Positions 56,401 to 64,000 of a stretch of 64,000 nt of DNA are shown here, in pieces. Location: the NCBI GenBank assembly GCA_020152595.1, contig JAIGNY010004480.1, positions 107,501 through 171,500 of the forward strand, given 5' to 3'. Numbering within the stretch: position 1 is the first letter of the stretch; each line of letters opens with the position of its first letter. The stretch is from Chiridota heheva. Its lineage: Eukaryota > Echinodermata > Holothuroidea > Apodida > Chiridotidae. The notes under the pieces are model-generated. The model searched no databases and was not told the DNA's origin. It worked only from the letters and a program-made list of their open reading frames with translations. The position numbers and the translations under genes are program-made.

Positions 56401-57708
56401 TTCTCTTTTAGTTTAAATTAGTATATCAATTTCAGTATGTTTTTCATTTATCTTTCATGGTTTATTTTGTTTTTCTAAGTTTAAGTAATGTTTTTATTTT
56501 AGATTGATTTTGAAAAGTTTTTCTCTCATTTTCATTACCTTAGTATTTAAATTTGTATGATCTTATCTGTAAGTTAAATTTTAATGTATTATACACTAAC
56601 GGGCCACACATGACAATAAATATATCTTGCCTTTGGTAATTCTTAGCTAAACAAATATATCTATTGCTCACAGGAAATGAAGACATCGTGAATGGCAGTG
56701 CAAAACTTATCCTTGGTCTTATCTGGCAGTTAATCCTGAAATACCAGATTAGCGGAGGTGATACAAGCAACAAGAAAAGAATCCCTCCAAAGAGGCTCAT
56801 GCTGGAGTGGATGAATAGTGTGCTCCCTGAAAAGCACCAGGTGCGAAACTTTGCAAGAGATTGGAATGATGGGATTGCTTTGTGGTAAGAAGTTTGCATT
56901 TTTCTGTACATGCAGGGTCATAATACCCAGGGGACAGGTTGATATGTCCCCACACTTTTCCTTAGAATTTTAGGAACATCAGTACATTTTTGGGGAAACA
57001 AAGATTATCCCAATTTTGCAAAAATTTCCTAAACAAAGTTGGGGACTCCCATACCCCCCTTGACTATGCCTTTGGTAGGGGGTGGTCCCCTTGTCAATTA
57101 ACCTTGCTCCCCTATTTCTTTTGTGAATCTAACAGGTTTTTCAACATTTGATGTTCAAGAGGATGACTTTTCTCTTGCAGGGGACAAAAACAGCTGTGGC
57201 GTCTTGACGTCATACTCCAATGGAGGTCTGTTGGGACATCAAAACTTTGACAAACTAAACCAAACTGTAGCCTCATCAGTACAACAAAATCATGCTAAAC
57301 TGCAAAACAGTACATTGCAAAAGATATTAAATCCATAAAAAAAATATGAAGTTAGGGAGGGGAAATGTCCCTGCTTTCTCCTCTACCCACCTGTGGATTT
57401 GACCAACTTCTTTTACTTCCACCCACAGTGCTCTGATCAATTTCTGTGAGCCGAGTCTCTGTCAGGATTGGGAGAGTTACAGCAGTCTGGAGAAAGTTGA
57501 AAACTGCAAAAGAGGAATGACCCTTGCCAAAGACAAACTTGACATCCCAATGGTGCTAACACCGGAGGATATGGCAAGCCCAGAGGTCGACGAACTGAGT
57601 GGCATGACCTACTTTTCATACTTTGTTGGTAGTGAGGGTCCCGGTTGGTATGCCACGCTCAATTGGGTGAGATCTAAGGTTCCTGAGAAGAACATTAAAA
57701 ACTTTGGT
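44151..57708 (+). CDS. Filamin/jitterbug-like actin-binding protein, 5' part (three exons, continues off window)
   Basis: Join 44151-44490, 56674-56884, 57429-57708: 831 nt, 277 codons, all junctions in phase with GT-AG introns. The protein starts MITNGGYDSDDDDTP. CH1 follows (GWKLIQANTFTNWCNEQLK, LDFRDGVLLIDLVRLL, ending ILGLIWQLILKYQI), then CH2 (LMLEWMNSVLPEKHQVRNFA, DWNDGIALCALINFCEP, then DWESY, KDKLDIPMVLTPEDMASPEV), then the start of a further CH-like segment (GPGWYATLNWVRSKVPEKNI). Tandem CH domains bind F-actin and occur at the N-terminus of filamins. A third CH after the pair is a feature of jitterbug-type filamin-like proteins, which is my preferred assignment. The Ig-like repeats and C-terminus lie beyond the window. 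Intron 1 is about 12.2 kb. Confidence 0.9.
44540..44810 (+). repeat. Repeat in filamin-like intron 1 related to the flank of the 17-bp array
   Basis: After a G run (44550-44566), the text at 44715-44805 (TGAAACACCATTGGGAAATA, CCAACAACGTCATTGGCGTA, AATCACTCATGTTTTGG) parallels 42875-42960 (ATGAAACGTAGTCCATTGGG, ACCAACGTCTTTGGCGGAAA, TCGCTCACTCATTTTCA). This suggests both places carry copies of one dispersed element. Confidence 0.5.
44940..45195 (+). repeat. Two-copy repeat, TATCACAAGAGTATATGGAG
   Basis: AAATATGATCAGAACTAAAA with TATCACAAGAGTATATGGAG occurs at 44955-45003 and again at 45120-45165, each followed by an AAGTGC.CCC motif. Related text is inverted at 55385-55450 (CAGATTCTCCATATACCCTT) and present at about 48912-48960. 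Confidence 0.65.
45196..45837. other. Intron sequence, no recognised feature
   Basis: AT-rich part of filamin-like intron 1; no repeat or open frame of note. Confidence 0.4.
45838..46153. mobile_element. MITE-like element with GGGTCATT...CTGCCAA termini
   Basis: The left end CATGGGTCATTCCTGCCAAC is inverted at the right end, TTGGCATGAAATGACCCCCAT. About 315 bp. Inside, GGTAATGATGGTACTAACCA and close variants are repeated (46000-46085). The outer bases GGGTCATTTCAT match those of the larger element at 6265-6740, suggesting a shared family of ends. Confidence 0.68.
47026..47300 (+). mobile_element. tRNA-derived SINE family C
   Basis: The head has box A (TAGCTCAGTTGGCAGAGCGC) and box B (GGTTCAAACCTCG) at tRNA-like spacing, but the ends cannot pair into an acceptor stem, so it is not a tRNA gene. 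The body contains CACCGTCCTTCGGAGGGGAC and GTTAAGCTGTCG (47195-47225), a stem-forming block that I recall as widespread in animal SINEs. The 3' boundary is uncertain. It lies in intron 1 of the filamin-like gene. Confidence 0.78.
47480..47543. repeat. Perfect 32-bp tandem duplication
   Basis: GACACATTAATAAGATTGTA through AATAGTATTG occurs at 47480 and again at 47512 without mismatch. Confidence 0.9.
47544..49135. other. Intron sequence, mostly featureless
   Basis: A C run followed by a T run (48963-48998) and a fragment of the CAAGAGTATATGGAGAATC repeat (about 48912-48960) are the only notable items. Open frames at 47617, 47678 and 47908 match nothing I recognise. Confidence 0.4.
49136..49296 (-). 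mobile_element. SINE family B, degraded copy 4
   Basis: Contains CATCCCATTGCAGGTTACTG, CAGCTGAAATTGGTTTCACA, GCTGGAGCAAGTGGGATGCA and CGATGCCCTTTAGCTACTGC, in the same order as the other family B copies but with many differences. Confidence 0.5.
49297..50369. other. Intron sequence, no recognised feature
   Basis: AT-rich. No repeat, exon or open frame that I can support. Confidence 0.4.
50400..50770 (+). repeat. Quasi-periodic block (TTTTTCCTCAAAATATCTGA words), block 4
   Basis: About 13 imperfect units of 22-30 bases with words such as TTTTTCCTCAAAATATC, CCGACTTATC and TTTCCAAGGTTTTTCCTC. It opens with AATATTTAGAGTTACCCAAT. A similar block in opposite orientation is at 54990-55345, which ends in GCTGACTCTAAACTGTCC, the inverse of this opening. 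Both lie in filamin-like intron 1. Confidence 0.72.
51783..52910 (-). mobile_element. Jockey/CR1-like LINE, 5'-truncated, with (TCAGAT)n 3' tail
   Basis: Read on the - strand, the RT palm is at 52889-52590 (SGVPQGTVLGPLLFLLYIND; LFADDCLVYRTI with the FADD catalytic pair intact). After a frameshift near 52600 comes the thumb at 52600-52200 (NEFQPSKCYILSISSKK, YLGVEIDNKLRWDKHIHNIT, YKALVRPVLEYASAVWDP). After more shifts comes the C-terminus (TRLHMLYKINNNLVAIN, DWNALPSDIVHALSLNCFKA) to about 51905. The 3' UTR ends in CAGATTCAGATTCAGATAC (- strand; + strand 51785-51808). It is inserted in filamin-like intron 1, antisense to the gene. Confidence 0.9.
52911..54989. other. Intron sequence; one 18-bp palindrome
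   Basis: AT-rich intron. The only clear structure is the perfect palindrome CAACCCGATATCGGGTTG at 53506-53523, with a half-site CGTATCGGGTGTTG at about 53432. Open frames here match nothing. Confidence 0.4.
54990..55395 (-). repeat. Quasi-periodic block (TTTTGAGGAAAA words), block 5
   Basis: Imperfect units AAATTTGGGGGAAAATGTCA, TTTTGAGGAAAACCTTCAGA and similar, at a spacing of about 30 bases (55000-55345), followed by CTGACTCTAAACTGTCCCTG and GCTATGCCACTGGGC. It is the inverted counterpart of 50400-50770. Confidence 0.72.
55396..56673. other. End of filamin-like intron 1; short repeats
   Basis: Contains the inverted GATTCTCCATATACCC repeat (55431-55441), G runs at 55470-55483 and 55969-55993, and CCCTCTCCCTCTCCCTCC at 56180-56199, next to GATGGCTACACCCCTGAT. 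No exon is recognised. Confidence 0.45.
56674..56884 (+). CDS. Filamin-like exon 2 (end of CH1, start of CH2)
   Basis: Acceptor ATTGCTCACAG; the split Gly codon G|GA is completed from exon 1. Donor GTAAGA after TTGTG, leaving a split Cys codon. Codes for NEDIVNGSAKLILGLIWQL through RDWNDGIAL. Confidence 0.92.
57429..57708 (+). CDS. Filamin-like exon 3 (rest of CH2, start of next CH)
   Basis: Acceptor TTCCACCCACAG, donor GTAAGT, phase 0 end. Codes for ALINFCEPSLCQDWESY through MTYFSYFVGSEGPG and WVRSKVPEKNIKNFG. The following exon was not found in the remaining 6.3 kb. Confidence 0.93.
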
Positions 57709-59151
57709 GTAAGTTACAAAATATTCTTATTATGTTGAAAATTTTCATTTCTCTTTAAAGTATCAAAGATCAGTGATCCCAGGAGATGGGGGATGGGAGG
57801 GGTGAGGGAGGGACAGGGACAATAACCTTCAGTAATTTTGTCGGAGGATACAAATATGATTTATTCCCCCTTTATAATGATTCCCCAATTAAAGAAAAAT
57901 CTAAGATTTGGATTAGTATAAAGTCATGTATGATTTGGAAACTTATCGTCTGACAAACCCAAAATAAGGCCTGCATATTCTTTCTCAGTTTAAAACCACT
58001 ACAGTATTAGGCCATCTTCCAAGAATTTTGCACACCAAACATTTGTATTAGATTGCTCTTAGAGGATTTCAAACTTGAACACATATTTTATCAAAGATTA
58101 ACCATTCTATTTGAGCAAATGCTCATTACCCACCTTGAGAAATCTTACATTTGCACCAGAACTATGGGTTAGTAATTAACTTTTCTTCACTAGTATACTC
58201 TTTGATTATGGTGACATGTTCTTTCAAAAATGAGAAGTGACAAGAAAAACTTGGAATTTTAAATGGTGGAAATTAATAGCAGAAAGTCAGGAAATCTTTA
58301 AAATGCACTGATGCAGTAGGCAATGTTGACATATTTCAATGATTAATCTACATGAAATGTGAAGAGGAAGATGCATAGGAATTTAGTTGGAGGGGCAACA
58401 GATGGCTGGGGATGGGAAATAATCCTTTTCATTATACATGTATTTCAAGCACATGATTAGCATCTTTGGGGGTTGGGGAGGGGTGAGACAATTGCCACCC
58501 CTTGTCCCTATGACAATCCACCTGTTGGGAGGTGTGTTGAATGGCACTTCACTGATACAGTATAATCACTTCATAAATATGTTTATTAAAATTCACAGGG
58601 GTAGCCAGCCTTTCAGAGTGGGAGGTCACTGAGGGAAATATTTGGGCCTTTTAGCATATTTTTAGACCTCTCTACCATTTTACCATTACCATTTTACTTC
58701 TTTTTTTCTCTTTTTTTTAGGAGGGGGGGGGGAGTGTTATCATATGACCCTATTGACCCCCCTCCCCATTACACCATGGCTACACCTATGAATTATTGCA
58801 GTAGTTCCCTTTCACCATTGCAAGCTCTGACTGATTGTGATAAAATTTACATTTGACCAAATTAGTATTACTCAAAATCAAATCATGCTGTATAAAGCTG
58901 TATGTATGCACAGCAAACTCTTACATGAATTACCACAACCAAAGAGGAATGGGTCCACCTCCCCCAACCATTAATGAACCCTTTTCAATTTTTGATCATT
59001 TTGGAAGGAAATCTTAATGATCCTTCTTATTTGCCTAGCTGAATGCATCTATCTATGTTGCCCAGATTTATTTCATGCAATGCCTCGTCACTTGGAAAAC
59101 TGTCTTGAAATCTGAAATGGGGGACACTTTTTAACTGTATACTGCATTAAT
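57709..59151. other. Filamin-like intron 3, no exon recognised
   Basis: AT-rich. Contains a T run followed by a G run at 58701-58735 and TGGCTACACCTATGA near 58778, words that recur near the ends of other repeats in the window. The next CH-coding exon was not found. Confidence 0.45.
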
Positions 59152-59360
59152 GCAGGGGTCGAAATTGAAATTTTGTGCCACTGAAATGTACTTTCTCAAA
59201 TAATACTGTTCCGGATCAGATTTCACTGTTCCAATTTTTTTGTTGATAACAGGACAAATTCCTTTCTTCAAAATGGACTTAATTTACAACTCATGTGCAA
59301 ATATGTATGTCAGTTATTAGTATTATATGGGCCACAAAGCAGTATTTCAAGTTGGAGGGC
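59152..59360. repeat. Repeat R3, left part of a split copy
   Basis: TACTTTCTCAAATAATACTG, TGATAACAGGACAAATTCCT and CAGTTATTAGTATTATATGG match the left half of 29840-30312. The right half resumes at 61351. Confidence 0.7.
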
Positions 59361-59699
59361 ACACATTTTTTACACAACTAATCTGAAAGACGGAAATGCA
59401 TAATCAGTAAATTGGTAAATAATTAATCTCTTCGGTCCTTTCTACTTACCACCTTACTCCCTCCTCCCCCCATAAAAAAGAATTAAAAAGAAAAAGATTA
59501 TTGTTTTGAGTTTGACGTATGCATGATTTGTTTATTTGGCTATGAAATATGGAAAAACACAAATACATGTGATCGCATCAGCGATGTAGGAAGATATTTG
59601 ACACTGGGGTAAAATTTTATTTTTGTATAAATATTATTTATTTTTGTATGAATATCTTACCATGGCCCAAAAACTATCACTGCATCCAGGCCTAAAGGG

Positions 59700-60260
59700 A
59701 GTGTTCATAAAATGATTGGAAAATTTTGGTAAATTTGGCAACATATCCCGAAAATTGTAGAAAATTCCCAAAATTTTCGAAAATTTACAATTGAAGCAAA
59801 TTTCACGAAATTGAAAGAAGAAGATTTGCTGAGAATTGGAGAAACATTCTCCAAAATTGAACAAAACCCTCAAAATTGAAGAAAATTTCCCCCAAATTGA
59901 AGAAAACTACTTGAACTTTCCAGAAAATGAAGGAAATATCACAAAAATTAGAGCATATTCCATGAAAATGAAAGAAATTTTATGAAAATAGCATTGCAAG
60001 GTTTAACGTCCGGAAAGCATCCAGTGCCTGGACATTATATCAAGATGGCCACGGCTTTTGATAACCAGTTGTGAACTCACTAGTTGCAGACCCACCAGGA
60101 TTGAAGAAGATTTGTCCAAAATTAAAGAAAACTTCTTGAAAAATTCCAGTGCAGGTAATTTAACAACAATGAAGCAAAATCCATGAAAATGAAGGAAATT
60201 TTACGGAAATTGATGGAAATTTCCTGAAAATTTAAGGAAATTTTCCCCAAATTGAAAATT
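59700..60260. repeat. Quasi-periodic block (AAATTGAAGAAAATTTCCCC words), block 6
   Basis: More than 20 irregular units such as AAAATTGAAGAAAATTTCCC and GAAAATGAAGGAAATTTTA, spaced 20-25 bases apart, interrupted at 60000-60102 by a SINE A fragment. Confidence 0.7.
60001..60102 (-). mobile_element. SINE family A fragment inside the quasi-periodic block
   Basis: AAGCATCCAGTGCCTGGACA, TTATATCAAGATGGCCACGG and TTGATAACCAGTTGTGAACT are the inverse of the SINE A body, ending at GCAGACCCACCAGGA. The tRNA-like head is missing. Confidence 0.75.
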
Positions 60261-60701
60261 TTATGAAGAAAAGATGCCATGGAATATTTAACTCTTCAAA
60301 ATCATTTCATTAGACCATTAATTGGGTGACCAAAATTGTAATTTTGGCAAAAAAATTATGGGGTTGGGGGGTTTGGCCCTGGCTTGCTTGGATCCTATGC
60401 CACTGCATGCACGTTGTCTTTTTCAGTTAAGAGTTTAAAACGACGTTGTATTGTAGTAATTTAAACAAATATTTTGCCAACATTATTCACGTTTTCAGTT
60501 CTTGTGGCTTTCACACTTCTTTTAGAAATAATCACGCTCTGATCAGATGGGACATTTTATTTGAGTTTGTCTATTTATCAGTTTTTACTTGACATGATGT
60601 GTCATTCATAACTTTTGCAACAGTAATTGTTACAAAATTGCAGGTTATCGATGTTATAATTTGCAAAAAATATAATGGTGAAAATATACTTAACGAAAAT
60701 T

Positions 60702-60845
60702 TGAAGAAAAATTAGAAGCGAGAAAAAAAAATGCAATAAGTAAAATTCGCTGAACTGGTACTGGTAGGTTAGCATGTAGTATGTTTGATGTACGTGTGAT
60801 GTGACTGAGCTGCGTGAAACGCAACGACGCAGCTGCCCTGCAAAA
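60702..60845 (+). repeat. Dispersed repeat R2, copy 2
   Basis: TAAAATTCGCTGAACTGGTA, TAGGTTAGCATGTAGTATG and GTGTGATGTGACTGAGCTGC, the same order as at 23806-23930. Confidence 0.6.
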
Positions 60846-61350
60846 TGGAGTCCAGTTGCATGAAGCAATATCTTTCCTTAGAAGAAATGGTCCGTCATTC
60901 ATTAACAATTAATGCACATTATAACCTCAGGCATTATGATACACAGCTATTTTTATTACCAGTTTGCAAACAAACTTCTCCCACTAAGACACTTCACAGG
61001 AATGAGTGATTTCAATCACAAAGGTGCCTTGATTATTCAACTCTTGCTTTATGTATATACATTGCACACAAATAGCCTTGGGCATTGTTTGAACTGAAAC
61101 AATGTACTGAACAGGAAGTTGGGCTGGTAATTGTCATAGGAATGGCAGATAAACAATCATTGTTTGGATGGAAACAATATACTGAGCGGTTATCACCTGT
61201 CTACAGAAGTCAGGTTCAAGCCTGGGTTAACGCCAGTGTCAAACCTGAGTTTTCAGGACTAACTCAGGTGTCGGGTGTGGGTAGGCTTAAACAAAAACTT
61301 TTCGGCATGTGAGTTAGTCATGTGATGAAGTGCCTCTAGTGCAGGCAAGG

Positions 61351-61545
61351 TGAGAAAAGCTTTTTCTTTCTGGAAGAAATTCTTTTTATGATATACTTGT
61401 TTGACAACTTGTGCACCTTTTTGAGCAGAAATTGATCATTGATGCCACATTCTTGTAAAAAAAGCAACTGTTCCACTGGAACAGTGAAATTCACTGTTCC
61501 ATCATTAAAAAAGCACTGTTCTCTAAACAGTCACGGTAAAACAAG
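61351..61545. repeat. Repeat R3, right part of the split copy
   Basis: GGAAGAAATTCTTTTTATGA, ATACTTGTTTGACAAC and GATCATTGATGCCACATTCT match 30142-30235. It is followed by the inverted word pair CTGTTCCACTGGAACAGTG and by CACTGTTCTCTAAACAGT. With 59152-59360 it makes one copy interrupted by about 2 kb. Confidence 0.7.
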
Positions 61546-61857
61546 GGCAAATTCCACTCCTGTAATGAAGCATATGAGCTTGATTTTGTTTGGGTTCAAA
61601 TGTAAATTGATCAAAAATGTAATGTTATTGACACTAGATCAAGCATAACTTTGCCTAAATTTTGTTGCAAAAAAAATAATGTACCATTTGGAGAGGGAAA
61701 TTTCCCCCCAGAACTCCTTGCTCGCATGCCTTTGTTCAGTAGTTAAAGCAAGACTATGAAAAAAGCTGAGATTCATGCATTACCTGACTAGACTCTAACC
61801 TGCATGTCACGGTGAACATTCACAGACTGTTGTACAATATCAATTAGAATCTGATTC

Positions 61858-62151
61858 ACAAAATTGAAATTTTTGATAAAGCCTGAAGCTTTTTATCCAA
61901 AAGTGCAGATTTTGGGGTCAACTTTAAAAAATTTTGGGGCCAAAATGAAAGATGTTGGGTCGAATCGAAAATGGGAGGATATTTGGTGCAAACTGTAAAA
62001 GGTTTGGTCCAAAATTAACAATAGCTCAGTCGATACGATTGCAAGAAATGCCACACATGGTTCATTTGATATTTCAGTTAATTATATTTATGGCTTCCAC
62101 AGAATTTTGGGAGGTGAGGGGCAGGCTACAATAGCCCCTTAGACACGTCAC
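61858..62151 (-). mobile_element. FB2 family, partial inverted copy
   Basis: TTTTGGGGTCAACTTTAAA and AATTTTGGGGCCAAAATGAA periodic text (61910-62010), then GGCTACAATAGCCCCTTAGA and CACGTCAC at 62124-62151, the inverse of the left end of 21681-22229. Confidence 0.6.
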
Positions 62152-62368
62152 TATTTTCTTTATTATTATCCATACAAAAAAAAAATGCCAGGACAGCCCT
62201 TTTTTAAAGGGTGTTCTTGTAAAATATTAATTAGAGTCTGATTCACAATTAAAGAGTACCAGCATTTTTAACAAGCAATCAAATCAATTTGATAGACCTG
62301 ATGTATAAACAAACCAGCTGTGTAGAGTTTGACTGAAGCACTCACCCACAATGTTACATTAATTCATT

Positions 62369-62512
62369 AAAGGATAAGTTCAGGGTCAAGTAAGTTTATT
62401 TTATTTGAAAGAGGGCATCAAAAGAAATAAAATGGTGAAGGAAGCAATCAAAAATCTTATTCGTGAAGGAGATATTAAAGTTTAAAACTCTATCTTAGCT
62501 GTGTAGAAATTT
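62369..62512. mobile_element. Foldback element FB1, copy D (left arm only)
   Basis: AAGGATAAGTTCAGGGTCAA, ATCAAAAGAAATAAAATGGTG, TTCGTGAAGGAGATATTAAA and AGCTGTGTAGAAAT match the left arm of copy B; middle and right arm are absent. Confidence 0.78.
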
Positions 62513-62769
62513 AAAAATTTTACTTTTATAATTGTTTTCCCATCTTGTGATGCTGTATACTGCACCCCACAGTGGCATAGCCAGCATTAAACAAAACTGA
62601 GGGGGTCCGAGACGGTTCTAGACCCCCCTCCCAAGACGAAGTGTTCAAATTTAGCCAACTTCTGGGGGAAATTTTGTTTTCCGAAAGCAAAACAGATATT
62701 AAAAAAAAAAACAAAGATTATCCCAATTTTATTTTATTTTTTTGTTGTTGGGGAGGGGAGGGGGTCTGG

Positions 62770-63312
62770 ATCGATCCCCAATTTCCCCCTTGATAGGCCT
62801 CTGGATCCCTTATTTCCCCATGGATATGCCTCTAGATCCCCATAGATACACCTCTGGATCCCCCATTCCCACATGGATACGCCTCTGGATCCCCATTCCC
62901 CATGGATATGCCTTGGATCCCCATAGATATGCCTCTGGATCCCCCATGGATACGCCTCTGGATTCCCCATTCCCCTCATGGATACGCCTCTGGATCCCCA
63001 TTCCCCCACGCCTCTGGATCCCCCATTCCCCATGGATACGCCTCTGGATCCCCATTCCCCATGGATATGCTTCTGGATCCCCCATTCTCCCATGGATATG
63101 CCTCTGGATTCCCCCCATGGATACACCTCTGGATCCCCCCATGGATACGCCTTTGGATCCCCATTTCTGGATGCCCCTGGATTCCCCATTCCCCATGGAT
63201 ACGCCTTTGGATCCCCATTCTCTCATGAATATGCTTCTGGATCCCCCATTCCCCTGTGGATATGCCTCTGGGTCCCCCATTTCCCCCTTGGATACGCCTC
63301 TGGATCCTCCAA
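62770..63312. repeat. 29-bp minisatellite (CCATGGATACGCCTCTGGAT units)
   Basis: About 20 units of 24-30 bases, core CCATGGATACGCCTCTGGAT followed by CCCCATTCCC. Most units carry NcoI-like CCATGG and BamHI-like GGATCC hexamers. Six open frames on both strands (up to 192 codons) are caused by the repeat. It lies in filamin-like intron 3. Confidence 0.95.
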
Positions 63313-63535
63313 TACAATAGAGATTAAGAAACAAACCTAATTTTGTTTATTCTTTCTACTTGTGTTTGAGGTGCTCTCATATTCATGTTGCATGGGCCTT
63401 GACACTTTTTAGATGTCCCTTTATGTCCTTTTCACCACCTACCCCCTCTCTGGTTAAGCTATGGGTTAAGGTACTGTAATTTTACTACTTAATTCTATCA
63501 TATTCTCAAAGCAGCCTTAGAGCTGCATATGCAAG

Positions 63536-63642
63536 ATTAACCCATACTCTACCAGCACTTTTTTGAAAATGCGCTTGGGAAGCAGAGTCAAAGATGGGAA
63601 CCCAAAACAGCGATAACATGCCACGTGGTAGAGTAAGGGTTG
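63536..63642. mobile_element. Short MITE, TTAACCC..ACTCTACCA termini, copy 1
   Basis: Left end TTAACCCATACTCTACCAGC, right end CACGTGGTAGAGTAAGGGTT, inverse of each other over about 16 bases, around a body with AGCAGAGTCAAAGATGGGAA. TTAA at the left end would fit a piggyBac-type target, but the right flank reads TTGA. Confidence 0.72.
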
Positions 63643-63778
63643 ATCAGGGGCATTTTATTGAAGGGTCCTCTGTTTTCCAAGCAGCAGAATTGGGCTCGTT
63701 CCACTTCAGTGACCCGCTGGGCCGCCCACCAAGATCATACTGCGTATATTTTTGAGTTGGCACACTTGTCGCGGGTTC

Positions 63779-63890
63779 CTTAACCCTTACTCTACCAGCA
63801 CATTTTTGAAAGTGCACTCGGGAGGCAGAGTCAAAGATGGGGAACCCAAAACGGCGATAATATTCCCTGCGTGGTAGAGTAAGGGTCAAC
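63779..63890. mobile_element. Short MITE, copy 2
   Basis: TTAACCCTTACTCTACCAGC to GCGTGGTAGAGTAAGGGTCA, with body GGCAGAGTCAAAGATGGGGA and CCCAAAACGGCGATAA, closely matching copy 1 about 243 bases upstream in the same orientation. Confidence 0.75.
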
Positions 63891-64000
63891 TGTATCATTT
63901 TGACTAACACTGCTGTTTAAACAATTTGGGCATTTCCTTGACCAAAGGGTACTTTAAGTTACATATTTAACCTTAATTACAAGTAGTTAAAGATTAAGGA

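Noticed and set aside
61085-61312. Further filamin-like exon at 61085-61312
   Set aside because: The frame has no CH or Ig-repeat signature and no convincing splice sites.
62734-63340. Several 110-190-codon open frames on both strands
   Set aside because: All follow from the 29-bp minisatellite.

Overview
The window looks like nuclear DNA from an invertebrate animal, most likely a marine deuterostome such as an echinoderm. That placement is inference. It rests on split genes with GT-AG introns of up to about 12 kb, low gene density, several non-LTR retrotransposon lineages (Jockey-like with RNase H, CR1/L2-like, and a third jockey/CR1-like family), tRNA-derived SINEs, and many foldback or MITE-like repeats. 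There are no bacterial operons, no CRISPR array and no credible intact tRNA or rRNA gene.

Two host genes can be supported, both on the + strand. The first is a complete four-exon TRAPPC1 gene (16380-25052, 140 aa), a small core subunit of the TRAPP vesicle-tethering complexes. The second is the 5' end of a filamin/jitterbug-like actin-binding gene. Its exons are 44151-44490, 56674-56884 and 57429-57708. They code for two calponin-homology (CH) domains and the start of a third, and the gene runs off the right edge. A lysine/glutamate-rich 28-codon first exon on the - strand at 1342-1425 is only a candidate.

Layout. 1-1142: 28-bp satellite. 1915-6118: decayed Jockey-type LINE with a deletion through the reverse transcriptase. 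6265-14078: foldback elements, SINEs and a LINE 3' fragment. 16380-25052: TRAPPC1, with a minisatellite, SINEs, foldback elements and a broken THAP-domain fragment in its introns. 27290-28945: second Jockey-type LINE, 5' truncated. 29840-36920: dispersed repeats. 37160-39395: CR1/L2-type LINE. 39971-42870: two related GC-rich minisatellites on either side of a roughly 550-bp (TA)n tract. 43370-64000: the filamin-like gene, whose introns hold MITEs, a SINE, a - strand LINE, low-complexity elements and a 29-bp minisatellite.

The two genes have no evident functional link. I found no convincing new biological system. The most unusual features are the paired sister minisatellites around the TA tract, a set of A/T-rich quasi-periodic repeat blocks that recur about seven times, and several unnamed-looking foldback families with recognisable copies inside this window.
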